Positions 16,992 through 26,306 of a stretch of 64,000 nt of DNA are shown one piece after another. The translations under genes and the position numbers were made by a program. How positions within the stretch are numbered: the stretch's first letter is position 1; each line of letters opens with the position of its first letter. The DNA comes from Sutterella wadsworthensis (GTDB lineage: Bacteria > Pseudomonadota > Gammaproteobacteria > Burkholderiales > Burkholderiaceae_F): contig NZ_QNRV01000002.1 of NCBI RefSeq assembly GCF_003315195.1, positions 1 through 64,000 of the forward strand, given 5' to 3'. The notes under the pieces were generated by a model that saw nothing but the letters and a program-made list of their open reading frames with translations, was not told the DNA's origin and searched no databases.

Positions 16992-18170
16992 TTACTGCGG
17001 GGCGCGCATGATACGCGCATTAAAGTGGTTCATGATGAACGCGATGATGATATTCACCGTGAGATAAACACCCATGATGATGCAAATGACTTCCAATGCC
17101 TGCCCCGTCACATTCATCACTGTCGTGCCAACATTGACGAGATCCGGGTACCCCACCATGACAGCAAGGGATGAATTTTTGGTAAGCGTCATGAACTGAC
17201 TGGCGAGCGGCGGCATGATTAAACGCATCGCCTGCGGGAAGATCACGTAACTCACTGCTTCCCCGGACTTCAACCCCAAAGCCGCCGCTGCAGCCCATTG
17301 CCCAGGTCTTACCGACTCAACCCCCGCACGAACGATTTCCGCAATCGACGCAGAAGTAAAAAGCGTCAGTCCCAGCCAAAGAGTGAGAAATTCCGGTGTC
17401 ATCGCCGCTCCGCCACGCATTGAGAATCGTGTCGCAGTCGGATGATCCCAACCACCTATGACACCGCAAAGGATCCAAACGAGAGCACTTAAAATAACGA
17501 AAATCAAAAAACCACCCATATTGGCAATGAGATTCGTTTGAACCCTCTGAAGTCTTTTTGCGGCTAGCCATCCACCAAAGACGCCGACAACCAAAGCGCC
17601 AAGAAGCGCTTTCATTCCCCATAAAGGTACGGCACAAAGCAATCCTGTCTTAGAGAGATAAATCCAATTGCCCAAATGCCAAGCCTGACGAACGCCTGGC
17701 AGGAGCTCAGTTACCACCAAATAAAGTGCAAGAAGCAGGACCAACAGCGGCACATTGCGGTAGGCCTCAACATGTGCAGCACCGAGAAAACGCACGACAC
17801 CGTTTCTCGACAAGCGCATCAGTCCAACGATGACACCAAGAACTGTTGCCGAAACAATCGTACAGGCTGAAATCCGTAGTGTATTGAGAAGTCCTGTCAA
17901 AAAAGCTTTCCAAAGCGGATCGCTACTCGAGTAGGCAATCAGCTGTTCGCCGATCTCGAATCCCGCTCGATGATTTAAGAAAGCAAAGCCACTGTGTATA
18001 TTCTTTGCCGCGAGATTGTCTGCAACATTAGTTGCCAATACGGCAATGAAAGCCACCAAAATGAGGATCAACACGGCTTGAAGTGTGTATTCCCGACGAC
18101 GACGTGCCTTTTCTCGTGCAATCCAGGCTTCATCGCCTGGAACGATGCTGAAGCTGTCTCTAGCAAACAT
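16992..18170 (-). CDS. aapQ: General L-amino acid ABC transporter permease AapQ
   Basis: This 392-residue permease pairs with AapM. It shows an N-terminal basic cytoplasmic region, a membrane anchor near residue 30-48, a large middle domain, and the EAA loop (ALGLKSGEAVSYVIFPQAM) in the last third. The HSGFAFLNHRAGFEIGE segment is characteristic of AapQ/BztB. It lies between aapJ and aapM on the minus strand. The family transports a broad range of L-amino acids, especially glutamate and aspartate in some members. Confidence 0.9.
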   Translation of the reverse strand: MFARDSFSIVPGDEAWIAREKARRRREYTLQAVLILILVAFIAVLATNVADNLAAKNIHSGFAFLNHRAGFEIGEQLIAYSSSDPLWKAFLTGLLNTLRISACTIVSATVLGVIVGLMRLSRNGVVRFLGAAHVEAYRNVPLLVLLLALYLVVTELLPGVRQAWHLGNWIYLSKTGLLCAVPLWGMKALLGALVVGVFGGWLAAKRLQRVQTNLIANMGGFLIFVILSALVWILCGVIGGWDHPTATRFSMRGGAAMTPEFLTLWLGLTLFTSASIAEIVRAGVESVRPGQWAAAAALGLKSGEAVSYVIFPQAMRLIMPPLASQFMTLTKNSSLAVMVGYPDLVNVGTTVMNVTGQALEVICIIMGVYLTVNIIIAFIMNHFNARIMRAPQ

Positions 18171-18206
18171 GTTGGTGGCTCAAATTATTAGAAAATCAAC
18201 ATATTG

Positions 18207-18242
18207 AGAGGCTCCAGGTCTCGACTAAGTCCTGGAGCCTCT
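18207..18242 (-). promoter_or_regulatory. Perfect hairpin between aapJ and aapQ
   Basis: AGAGGCTCCAGG pairs over 12 bp with CCTGGAGCCTCT around a 12-base loop. No T-run follows on the minus strand, so it is not a typical terminator. Such hairpins after a binding-protein gene commonly stabilise the upstream mRNA, so that more binding protein than permease is made. Confidence 0.6.
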
Positions 18243-18289
18243 GATGGGAGCTGCTCAAATCGCTCCCTGCTGCCGCAAGGCGGCAAGCA

Positions 18290-19312
18290 TCAGCGGATCG
18301 GCATGGCGTACATCAGGCCGCCATCGGTCCAGAGCTTATTCATCCCGCGAGGAAGATTAAGCGGTGAGGTCGGACCAAAGTACTTAGTCCATGATTCACC
18401 GTAGTTGCCGACCTGCTTAATGATACGGTAAGACCAATCCTTGTCGAGACCCAGCATACGCCCCATATCCTCACCTGTTCCCACAAGGCGCATCACGTTG
18501 GGATCCTTAGAAGTCTTGCGCATGTCATCAACATTTGCCTGCGTTACACCAAGTTCTTCAGCATTAAGGAACGCCATAAAGGACCAGCGAACGATTTCAA
18601 AAAACTCCCAATCTCCGCGTCGAACAGCCGGTCCAAGAGGTTCCTTGGTGATCGTTTCCGGCAGAATGTCAAATTTGGAGGGATCCTGAGCCACCGTACG
18701 AACGCCGGCCAAGTCGGACATGTCGGACGTATAAGCGTCACAACGACCGGAAAGGAATGCCCCCTGCGTAGCCTCTGTTGTATCGAAGACGACTGTCTTG
18801 TACTGCATGCCATGCGAACGGAAGTAGTCCGCCGTAGTCTTTTCGGTCGTTGTGCCCGTTTGGACACATACCGTCGCACCATCAAGCTCCTTCAGACTTT
18901 TCACGCCGAGACTCTTTGGAACCATGAAGGCCTGGCCATCATAGTAAGAAACGGCCACAAATACGTTGCCGTGGCTTGCGTCACGAGTCATCGTCCAGGT
19001 CGTATTGCGCGCAAGCATATCAATCTGGCCTGAAGCCAGTGCGGTCATGTGCTGCGTAGAGCTCAAAGGAACGTACTTCACCTTGTCTGCATTGCCAAGC
19101 ACCGCTGCAGCCACGGATCGGCAAAGATTGACGTCGAGACCTTCCCAATGTCCCTTACTGTCGGCACTGGAAAAACCCGGAGCAGACGTATTCACGCCAC
19201 AAACAAGCTGATCATTGGCACGAATCTTATCGAGCACGGCACCGGCGAAAGCGGGTGAGGCAGCCGTTGCGGCTGCGGCAACAACCGCCGCTGAAAGGAG
19301 AGTGGTCTTCAT
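18290..19312 (-). CDS. aapJ: Amino-acid ABC transporter substrate-binding protein AapJ
   Basis: This 340-residue periplasmic protein captures amino acids for the AapQM permease. It has a clear signal peptide (hydrophobic stretch ending AAASPAFA near residue 23) and family 3 binding-protein features: DQLVCGVNTSAPGFSS, GLDVNLCRSVAAAV, DMLARNTTWTMTRD and a late NYGESW segment typical of AapJ. AAGGAAA lies 7 bases before the start. It is the promoter-proximal gene of the unit. Transcription of the divergent CorC-like gene starts from the other side of the same spacer. Confidence 0.92.
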   Translation of the reverse strand: MKTTLLSAAVVAAAATAASPAFAGAVLDKIRANDQLVCGVNTSAPGFSSADSKGHWEGLDVNLCRSVAAAVLGNADKVKYVPLSSTQHMTALASGQIDMLARNTTWTMTRDASHGNVFVAVSYYDGQAFMVPKSLGVKSLKELDGATVCVQTGTTTEKTTADYFRSHGMQYKTVVFDTTEATQGAFLSGRCDAYTSDMSDLAGVRTVAQDPSKFDILPETITKEPLGPAVRRGDWEFFEIVRWSFMAFLNAEELGVTQANVDDMRKTSKDPNVMRLVGTGEDMGRMLGLDKDWSYRIIKQVGNYGESWTKYFGPTSPLNLPRGMNKLWTDGGLMYAMPIR

Positions 19313-19631
19313 AGTTGGTTTCCTTGTAGTGAAGAGATCGTCGCGGCAGAACGTCCTTGAAGAGATCGCCGGCTGGCGGAGGGAATTATCAACGTCTGGG
19401 CTTCCGAGTGTAGCTGACGAACGAAGTAAACCTCGTCTTCATTATCCATCAACACCCAATATCCGAAAAAATAATGCGAAAAAACAAACGGTTAGTAATT
19501 GAAATATGCTACACTTCATGATCTGCATCTAATTTGCAGTCGAGCCGGCGTAAAAATTGCGGACTATCGGAAAGTCCCTCGACCGCCGTCCGCTATTCCT
19601 TTTTCCGCCCGTTCTGCCTATCGGATTCCTC
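19313..19631. other. Divergent spacer between aapJ and the CorC-like gene
   Basis: About 320 bases without a gene. It must hold promoters for both flanking genes. The middle part (about 19440-19530) is AT-rich, with GAAAAAATAATGCG and TATGCTACACT. I see no convincing operator or RNA structure. Confidence 0.4.
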
Positions 19632-20963
19632 ATGATCTCCTCCCTGCCGCAAGTCGTCGGCCTGTTTTGCCTCGTTCTTCTGAGTGCGTTTTTCTCTTCG
19701 GCTGAAATTTCTCTTTCAGCCGCTTCGAAAACTCGCTTGATGGCGCTTTCTGAAGACGGCGATCGTCGAGCCGCCATGGTATTGGAGATGCGCGAACACC
19801 CCGGGCAATTCTTCTCTGCTCTGCAGATTGGACTAAACGCTACCGCGCTCTTGGGCGGCATTGTAGGTGATGCAGCCTTTTCGCCTTTCTTTCAATGGCT
19901 GCTTGCGGAAATTCTGCCGGGGCAAGATTGGGGACGCATCAGTTTTGTTATTTCGTTCCTTATCGCAACGACACTCTTTGTAATCTTTGCGGATCTCCTC
20001 CCAAAACGACTGGCTATTGCACGTCCGGAAGCCGTAGCAATGTTCGTTGTGCGCCCAATGCACTGCATCATTACGCTCTTCAAACCGTGCGTTTTCATTC
20101 TTGAGCGCCTTTCTGATGCCTGCATTCGCTCTCTCGGTGTACCTACAAAGCGCCAGGAAGCGATTACCTCCGAAGACATTCTTGCGAGCATCGGCGCAGG
20201 TACAGCTGCCGGCGTTATTGCTCCGCAGGAAGAAGCCGTTATTCAGAATGTCTTCGAAATGGAAAGCCGTCTCGTACCGTCAGCTATGACTGCACGTGAA
20301 AGTATTGTTTACTTCACGCTCGATGAAACCGAAGCGAGTATCAGAGCAAAGATTGGTACGGTCCCCTACAACCGCTTCCTCGTCTGCGACAAAGACCTTG
20401 ATCACGTCATCGGCTTTGTGGATTCCAAACATCTACTCCGTTGCGTCTTGGAGGAAAAGCCCATTACCTTCAAAGATCCAGAGCTCGTGCAAAGCGTGCA
20501 GTTCATTCCGGACTCACTTACGCTCTCAGAAGTGCTTAACACCTTCCAACGCACGCACTCAGACTTTGCGGTCATTCTTAACGAATACGCGCTCGTGGTC
20601 GGCATTATCACCATCAATGACGTCATGTCCACAGTAATGGGGGACCTCGTAACCATTGACGAAGATATGCAGATTATTCAGCGCGATGACAATACCTGGC
20701 TCGTTGACGGTGCGACCCCAGTTGACGATCTAGAACACGCACTTGAAATTGATGAACTGCCGGAAGATTCCGCTTATGAAACTGTAGCTGGCTTCATGAT
20801 GTATATGCTTCGGAAAATTCCTAAACGCACCGACAAGGTTGTCTACGCTGACTACACCTTTGAGGTCATGGACGTCGATAACAATAAGATTGACCAGGTT
20901 CTGATCACTAGAAATATCAAAAAACCTGACGACCCAGTAAAGCCTGTGCCTCCTGAAGCCTAA
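19632..20963 (+). CDS. DUF21/CBS-domain membrane protein (CorC/HlyC family, PaeA-like)
   Basis: This 443-residue inner-membrane protein has an N-terminal DUF21 (CNNM) domain with about four hydrophobic segments (starting FCLVLLSAFFSSAEISLSAA), two CBS domains near residues 205-325, and a C-terminal CorC/HlyC domain (WLVDGATPVDDLEHAL). Relatives include E. coli YtfL/PaeA and magnesium or cobalt transport proteins; older 'hemolysin' labels are misleading. The substrate cannot be read. ATG 19632 is preferred over an upstream TTG because the hydrophobic domain then starts normally. Confidence 0.82.
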   Translation: MISSLPQVVGLFCLVLLSAFFSSAEISLSAASKTRLMALSEDGDRRAAMVLEMREHPGQFFSALQIGLNATALLGGIVGDAAFSPFFQWLLAEILPGQDWGRISFVISFLIATTLFVIFADLLPKRLAIARPEAVAMFVVRPMHCIITLFKPCVFILERLSDACIRSLGVPTKRQEAITSEDILASIGAGTAAGVIAPQEEAVIQNVFEMESRLVPSAMTARESIVYFTLDETEASIRAKIGTVPYNRFLVCDKDLDHVIGFVDSKHLLRCVLEEKPITFKDPELVQSVQFIPDSLTLSEVLNTFQRTHSDFAVILNEYALVVGIITINDVMSTVMGDLVTIDEDMQIIQRDDNTWLVDGATPVDDLEHALEIDELPEDSAYETVAGFMMYMLRKIPKRTDKVVYADYTFEVMDVDNNKIDQVLITRNIKKPDDPVKPVPPEA

Positions 20964-20993
20964 AGCACTGCTGTTACCACCGATCAGAACAAC

Positions 20994-21033
20994 AATGCCG
21001 CACAAGTCTTATGAAGTCTTGTGCGGCATTTTT
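20994..21033. terminator. Terminator between the CorC-like gene and topB
   Basis: AATGCCGCACAAG pairs perfectly over 13 bp with CTTGTGCGGCATT and is followed by TTT on the plus strand. The convergent genes share this spacer; the minus-strand side has only a weak T-run. Confidence 0.8.
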
Positions 21034-21053
21034 CATTCCATCAAGCCAATCGG

Positions 21054-23642
21054 TTACTCTCCTGATGACGTACGGCGTGTGCGTTTACCTGTGGCAGCCT
21101 TTGCTGCCGCTGTCTTCCGAACAGTTTTCTTAGCAGAGCCGTCTTCCTCGTGGTCTGACGCCGCTTTCTCTGCAGGTTTTTCGCGTTTTTCAAACTCGAA
21201 CACCACGGATTTCTTCTTCGAATCCCATACAAGATAGGATTTAAACGCACGGTTCGTACGCTTCGAAATAAAGCCGTCAAGAAGCGGCGTTCGTCCTTCG
21301 GCCAGAAGCGTAGCGACTTCGTCGTGCGTCAACGTTCGCTGCAAAATGGTCTTTCCCACGCGGAAAGTGCAGGTCCGCGGATCATTCACTGCATGCTCGC
21401 AGACATATTGATCATTGAGATCGAGTACGCGGCCATGACACAAGGGGCAATTTCCTACCGCTGGAGCGGAAGCAATCTCTTCTGCATCAACCTCTGGGCG
21501 TTCTTCGAATGCAAAACGCATACCCCACTGTCCGGTTTCTTTGTCACGCTCCAAAAGAAGTTCCCCCTCAAAAGGGAAACCACGACGACTCATAAAGCCT
21601 GAAAGAGGTCCTACTCGGTGATTTGCTAAAAGCTCTTCAACCTCATGAATCTCAAAGGTGCGCCCTGACGGATGTTTTGAAAGCGAGAAGTAACAGCCAG
21701 GAGTCGTACAGGCGTAGCGACGATAGTTTTCAACAATTTCACCTCCGCAAGCAGGACACCGATTGTGGAAATGAATCGGGTTGACGATAGGAACACTATC
21801 GCCTTCATACTGCTTGGCCGACGCAACCATACGTTCGGTCATCTCGCGAATCTCGTGCATGAATTCGTCACGCGAAACTTGATTCTTTTCTATGAGAGAA
21901 AGCTTGTATTCCCATTCCGCCGTTAGTCTGGGTTGAGTCAGCGCATCGATCTTCAGCCCCCGTACAAGCTGCATCAATTGGAACGCTTTTGCATTCGGAA
22001 TGAGGTCGCGTCCATCACGGCGCAGATACTTTTGCTCGATCAACCCTTCGATGATCTGCGCACGAGTAGCCGGTGTTCCGAGGCCCTTTTCGGCCATAGC
22101 ATCGCGCAATTCGTCAGCGTCTAGTTTCTTTCCTGCCGATTCCATCGCCGAAAGCAGCGTTGCATCCGTAAAGCGTGCTGGCGGACGAGTTTGATCAGCC
22201 TCAGCGGCTATATTTTTTGTCTGAACGGCTTCACCGTTTGTAATGGGGCAGAGGTCGGACTGCGTACGACCGGCGCGGCCAACAACGGCCATCCAACCAG
22301 GTTCAACAAGAACCTTGCCTTCCGTCACAAATTTTTCACCTTCAACGATCGTTTCGCGGGTCGTGACATCGAAAACCGCGGAAGGAAAGAATGCCGCCAT
22401 GGTACGGCGCACTACTAGGTCATATATTTTCTGTTCTGTTTCTTCAAGATCTTTAGGAAGTTCACCAGTTGGCACGATGGCAAAGTGGTCGCTGATTTTC
22501 TTATTATCAAAGATCCGACGATTATCTCCCTTGACCCAACCACTCATCAGAATCTGCCCGGCAAAGGCGTTATAAGCTTCCAACTTCTGGAGATGCGAAA
22601 GAGTCTCCTTCATCGTTTCAGGATAGTCTTCCGGTAGCGCACGAGAGTCGGTACGCGGATATGTAAGTACCTTGTGGCGCTCATAGAGACGCTGCAAAAT
22701 CGCCAGCGTCATCTTGGCGGGGAAGCCAAAGCGACCATTGGCTTCGCGCTGCAGACTGGTCAAATCAAAAAGCGCAGGAGGAGCAGAGGTCGCCCGGCGC
22801 TTGTGATCTGTGACAATACCAAGCTTGCCCTGACATTTAGCGACAATGGCTTGCGCTTCGGCAGCAGTCCAAAGACGTTCTGGTTTGAGCTCCGCAGATT
22901 GACCCTTCGTTTTTTTGAAGTCGGCATCAACCCAAACGGAGTCATAGTCCCCCGCTTGTGCGCCAAAAGTTGCATGCACTTCCCAGTAGTTCTGCGGTTT
23001 GAAGTGCGTTATCTCTTCCTCTCGAGCAACAACGATAGCAAGAGTCGGCGTCTGCACGCGGCCAACGGTAGTAAGGAAGAAGCCGCCGTCTTTGGAATTG
23101 AACGCTGTAAGTGCACGTGTGCCATTGATGCCGACGAGCCAATCAGCCTCAGATCGACTGCGGGCCGCCGCTTCAAGTGGCTTCATTTCAGCATCTGATC
23201 TCAGCGCTGTAAAAGCTTTTTGAATAGAGGCTTTCGTCATCGACTGCAACCACAATCGACGAATAGGTTTCTTCGTTCCGGTTGCCTGAATGATGTACCG
23301 GAAAATCAACTCACCTTCACGCCCCGCATCACATGCATTGATGATGTCGGTAACGCTGCGGCTGCGAATCTTTTTCTCCAACCCCTCAAACTTCTTTATG
23401 GATTTCTTGATGGGTTGCAAATCAAAGTGGGGCGGTAGTACAGGTAGATTTGCGAACGACCATCGGCCGCGCTTTACGTCGTACTCTTCCGGAGCCTTAA
23501 TTTCGAGCAGGTGTCCGACAGCGGACCCCACAATCATGGCATCGCTTACCCAGAAGTCGCCGTCCTTCTTAAAGCCGCCCAATGCCCGAGCAATGTCGCC
23601 AGCCACAGAAGGTTTTTCTGCGATCACCAAGGTCTGTCCCAT
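21054..23642 (-). CDS. topB: DNA topoisomerase III
   Basis: This type IA topoisomerase decatenates single-stranded DNA. The 862-residue protein starts with the Toprim domain (LVIAEKPSVAGDIAR) and has the acidic DAGREGELIFRYI motif. The active-site tyrosine is Y328 in TYPRTDS, the same number as in E. coli TopB. Two C-terminal zinc-ribbon/topoisomerase repeat domains follow (CPACGG, CPLCHG), then a lysine- and alanine-rich tail. GAGGAG precedes the start. It lies 112 bases after dprA on the same strand. Confidence 0.94.
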   Translation of the reverse strand: MGQTLVIAEKPSVAGDIARALGGFKKDGDFWVSDAMIVGSAVGHLLEIKAPEEYDVKRGRWSFANLPVLPPHFDLQPIKKSIKKFEGLEKKIRSRSVTDIINACDAGREGELIFRYIIQATGTKKPIRRLWLQSMTKASIQKAFTALRSDAEMKPLEAAARSRSEADWLVGINGTRALTAFNSKDGGFFLTTVGRVQTPTLAIVVAREEEITHFKPQNYWEVHATFGAQAGDYDSVWVDADFKKTKGQSAELKPERLWTAAEAQAIVAKCQGKLGIVTDHKRRATSAPPALFDLTSLQREANGRFGFPAKMTLAILQRLYERHKVLTYPRTDSRALPEDYPETMKETLSHLQKLEAYNAFAGQILMSGWVKGDNRRIFDNKKISDHFAIVPTGELPKDLEETEQKIYDLVVRRTMAAFFPSAVFDVTTRETIVEGEKFVTEGKVLVEPGWMAVVGRAGRTQSDLCPITNGEAVQTKNIAAEADQTRPPARFTDATLLSAMESAGKKLDADELRDAMAEKGLGTPATRAQIIEGLIEQKYLRRDGRDLIPNAKAFQLMQLVRGLKIDALTQPRLTAEWEYKLSLIEKNQVSRDEFMHEIREMTERMVASAKQYEGDSVPIVNPIHFHNRCPACGGEIVENYRRYACTTPGCYFSLSKHPSGRTFEIHEVEELLANHRVGPLSGFMSRRGFPFEGELLLERDKETGQWGMRFAFEERPEVDAEEIASAPAVGNCPLCHGRVLDLNDQYVCEHAVNDPRTCTFRVGKTILQRTLTHDEVATLLAEGRTPLLDGFISKRTNRAFKSYLVWDSKKKSVVFEFEKREKPAEKAASDHEEDGSAKKTVRKTAAAKAATGKRTRRTSSGE

Positions 23643-23754
23643 GGCACCTACTCCTCATACGCTTTTCACTGCTAAGCGCAGAATCTAAAAATATTGTTGT
23701 TCTAAAGGGTTTGCCGAACATTGAAAAGACTTGTCCGGGAAAAACACGCGCGCA

Positions 23755-24675
23755 TTATGTCATTAGTTTGCCGGCGGGCGCCTTTCGCAGCCCAATATCT
23801 GTAATCATTTCCACTAATGCAGCACCGTCTCGGATAAGCTGATGACAGCCCTTGTATGCTGGATTATGAATGCTTCCTGGGACTGCACCGACCTGCACGC
23901 CCGCGTCAGCAGCCTGACGAGCTATGTTCATCACCGAATCGTTCCTCTCAGCCTCAATCACAAGGAGCCTAGGTGCAAAATTTGCCAAAAGTGCGTCCCG
24001 TACTCGCCTAGAGTGCTCATCGGTACTCGCTCCTGGAAATGCTGCCGAAATGAGTAGTCCGCCTTCATCCACCACGCGATGCTGCAGCTGCGATATTGCA
24101 CTCAAAGCTCTATCTGGTCCAGTTGCCAAAAGAGCAATCGGCGCCCCCTTCACAGATAATGCCCCTTCGAGCACGGCACCGCCCACATCGTCCGGCATCT
24201 CCAATGCAGTAACGGATACCGCTCCAGCTCGAGCTAACGCCGCGCCGAAATCTGCCGCATTCGTTCGGCCTTCAGCATCAGGACGACTTGTTCCAACTAC
24301 TGCCACTCGCTGCTTGTGAAGTACTTCAGCATCCCCGCAAAGAAAGAGTGCCAACGGCGCAGTGCCTGCCTCAATGAGTTGTTGAGGATAAAGCGGGTCA
24401 TAAAGCGGCAAAAGTGCGGTTTGAGGTCTACTCGTCAGCCAATTTAGCGCTACATCAAGCTCATCATCACGTGCTCCTCGGCCGACAGCCCGCATAGCCT
24501 CGGCCATTCGACCACCCACTTCCCGAGCAAGCTCTTTCAGCGGTGCGGACAGCGCTTCAGCAACTCCACCGAAAGTCTGAACAGCTCTAAGTGCCAACGG
24601 TACAGGAAGATTGGGTACGAGCAAGAGACGCATCCATTCTTCAGCTTCATCAAGACGATCCGCAGCAATCGGCAT
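23755..24675 (-). CDS. dprA: Divergent DprA/Smf-like protein
   Basis: DprA loads RecA on incoming single-stranded DNA in transformation. The 306-residue protein follows the family's domain plan: a helical N-terminal domain, a Rossmann-like domain starting RVAVVGTSRP, and a late AVPGSIHNPAYKGCHQLI match. Several signature motifs are altered. The usual SGxARGID is VTALEMPDD, and the usual FPxRNRII is replaced by DEHSRRVRDALLAN. Either the function has drifted or this is a reduced copy. ATG 24675 is chosen because AAGG is spaced 6 bases upstream. The location next to topB and opposite def is typical of dprA. Confidence 0.75.
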   Translation of the reverse strand: MPIAADRLDEAEEWMRLLLVPNLPVPLALRAVQTFGGVAEALSAPLKELAREVGGRMAEAMRAVGRGARDDELDVALNWLTSRPQTALLPLYDPLYPQQLIEAGTAPLALFLCGDAEVLHKQRVAVVGTSRPDAEGRTNAADFGAALARAGAVSVTALEMPDDVGGAVLEGALSVKGAPIALLATGPDRALSAISQLQHRVVDEGGLLISAAFPGASTDEHSRRVRDALLANFAPRLLVIEAERNDSVMNIARQAADAGVQVGAVPGSIHNPAYKGCHQLIRDGAALVEMITDIGLRKAPAGKLMT

Positions 24676-24773
24676 GGACATCCTTCCAAAACAAAAACTC
24701 AGCAAATCTATAATGCACCGACTCAGAAGCCGTAAAGTCCGAGTTCTGCATTCATTTGAGGAGAAGCCAGAAA

Positions 24774-25313
24774 GTGGCCAAACTGCCTATCCTTCAATAC
24801 CCGCACCCAAAGCTTGCCGCTAAGGCAGAGCCTGTCGCTGATTTCAACGATGCCATCAAAACACTCGTTAACGACATGGCTGAAACCATGTACGCTGCGC
24901 CAGGCGTTGGCTTAGCTGCCAATCAAGTGGGCATCCTCAAGCGCATTGTCGTCATTGACATTACTGACGACAACTCTGATCTTCTTGTTTTTATCAATCC
25001 AGAGATCATCGAAACAAAGGGCGATCTTGTAGACCATGAGGAAGGCTGCCTTTCACTTAAAGGGCTCTATGAGCATGTGAAGCGGCCGGGACAAGTCCGA
25101 GTTCACGCACAGAACATCAAAGGTGAAACATTCGAACTTGAATGCACGGGGCTTCTCGCCGTTTGTATTCAGCATGAGGTCGATCACCTTAACGGCATTG
25201 TTTTTATCGATCACCTCAGCCAACTAAAAAAACAGCGTGCCTGCACAAAGCTTCGCAAGCTTCGCCGAGAAGATCGCGAACGTGAAAAAGACAAAGAAAA
25301 GGAACACGTTTAA
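24774..25313 (+). CDS. def: Peptide deformylase
   Basis: This metalloenzyme removes the N-formyl group from new proteins. The 179-residue protein has all three motifs: GVGLAANQVG, EGCLS and QHEVDHLNG with H134, E135 and H138. The start is GTG 24774, with GAGGAG about 10 bases upstream; a TTG at 24756 overlaps that ribosome site and is rejected. A basic, glutamate- and lysine-rich tail ends the protein. It lies opposite dprA and close to fmt, with a hydrolase gene inserted on the other strand between them. Confidence 0.96.
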   Translation: MAKLPILQYPHPKLAAKAEPVADFNDAIKTLVNDMAETMYAAPGVGLAANQVGILKRIVVIDITDDNSDLLVFINPEIIETKGDLVDHEEGCLSLKGLYEHVKRPGQVRVHAQNIKGETFELECTGLLAVCIQHEVDHLNGIVFIDHLSQLKKQRACTKLRKLRREDREREKDKEKEHV

Positions 25314-25324
25314 ATATCTAAGGA

Positions 25325-26218
25325 TTAAGCCGGGTGTGCATGACAATGCTCGGCGATCCACCGGACATAGGATTCCATCAACGCTGGTGCAAGCTGATGA
25401 CCCAAACCATCTACAGCGATCAGCTTCGCGCCGCGAATAAGTGCCGCCGTTTCCTCACCAGCCTTAAAAGGCAGAAGCGGATCATTCCGTCCGTGGATAA
25501 CGAGTGTCGGCGCTGTGAGCTCACGCACCTGTCGAGAGCGGTTACCGCTCGCAAGCAACGCTATTAACTGCCGACGGGTAGCCTCAGCGTCATATGCGAG
25601 CCTCAGTTTGGCCGCCTCTGTAAGCTCGGCTTCTGAAGGAGGATATTGGGGTCCTGCCAATGTGCGCAGTATGCGTGTGTAGTGCTGAGCTGCCGAATTT
25701 CCATCGGACCCTGTCATAGCAACCGCAGCAATCGCTCGAAGATTTCCAAATCCCGTACGAGGATTTCCCACAGCAGACGAAATCGACGTCAGCGTTGCTG
25801 CACGATTGGGACACTGCGCGGCAAAAACCTGCGCAATCATGCCGCCCATGGATATACCAACTACATGCGCTCGGCGAATACTAAGACGATCAAGCAGACG
25901 CTCCAAATCAAGCGCCATATCTTCTAATGCATATTCACCAACGACCGGCCGCCCGATCATCGTTTTAGCAATTGCCTCGAAAACATCGCGGCCAGATACC
26001 TGCCAAGATGTCATATGCGTGCTTTCGCCCGCATCACGGTTGTCTGGCGTAATAACCTGAAAACCTTCGGCGAGCAGCCCAGAAACCAACGTCTCCGGCC
26101 AAGCTTCCTTAGGAAGTCCAAGTCCCATAAGAAGTACCACCGCCGGCGCATCTTCATCTCCTCGTCGACGGTAGGCATAGCGGAATCCTTGCCTTTCTAA
26201 AATTGCTGTTTCACTCAT
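25325..26218 (-). CDS. Alpha/beta hydrolase
   Basis: This 297-residue protein is a typical alpha/beta hydrolase fold. The nucleophile serine sits in GISMGGM, the acid is probably in HGRNDPLLP, and the histidine is in GLGHQLAP. The oxyanion region is LLMGLGLPKEAW. The substrate is unknown; lipase, esterase and aromatic hydrolase activities all occur in such proteins. ATG 26218 is chosen because AGGAGG lies 6 bases upstream. It interrupts the usual def-fmt pair on the opposite strand. Confidence 0.8.
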   Translation of the reverse strand: MSETAILERQGFRYAYRRRGDEDAPAVVLLMGLGLPKEAWPETLVSGLLAEGFQVITPDNRDAGESTHMTSWQVSGRDVFEAIAKTMIGRPVVGEYALEDMALDLERLLDRLSIRRAHVVGISMGGMIAQVFAAQCPNRAATLTSISSAVGNPRTGFGNLRAIAAVAMTGSDGNSAAQHYTRILRTLAGPQYPPSEAELTEAAKLRLAYDAEATRRQLIALLASGNRSRQVRELTAPTLVIHGRNDPLLPFKAGEETAALIRGAKLIAVDGLGHQLAPALMESYVRWIAEHCHAHPA

Positions 26219-26306
26219 CTCTTCCTCCTGACCACAAGTGAAACACATCATAAGCGGCTCTTTTAGAATAACGCCGTTCCTCAACCGATGACCTAACACC
26301 TTCTTC

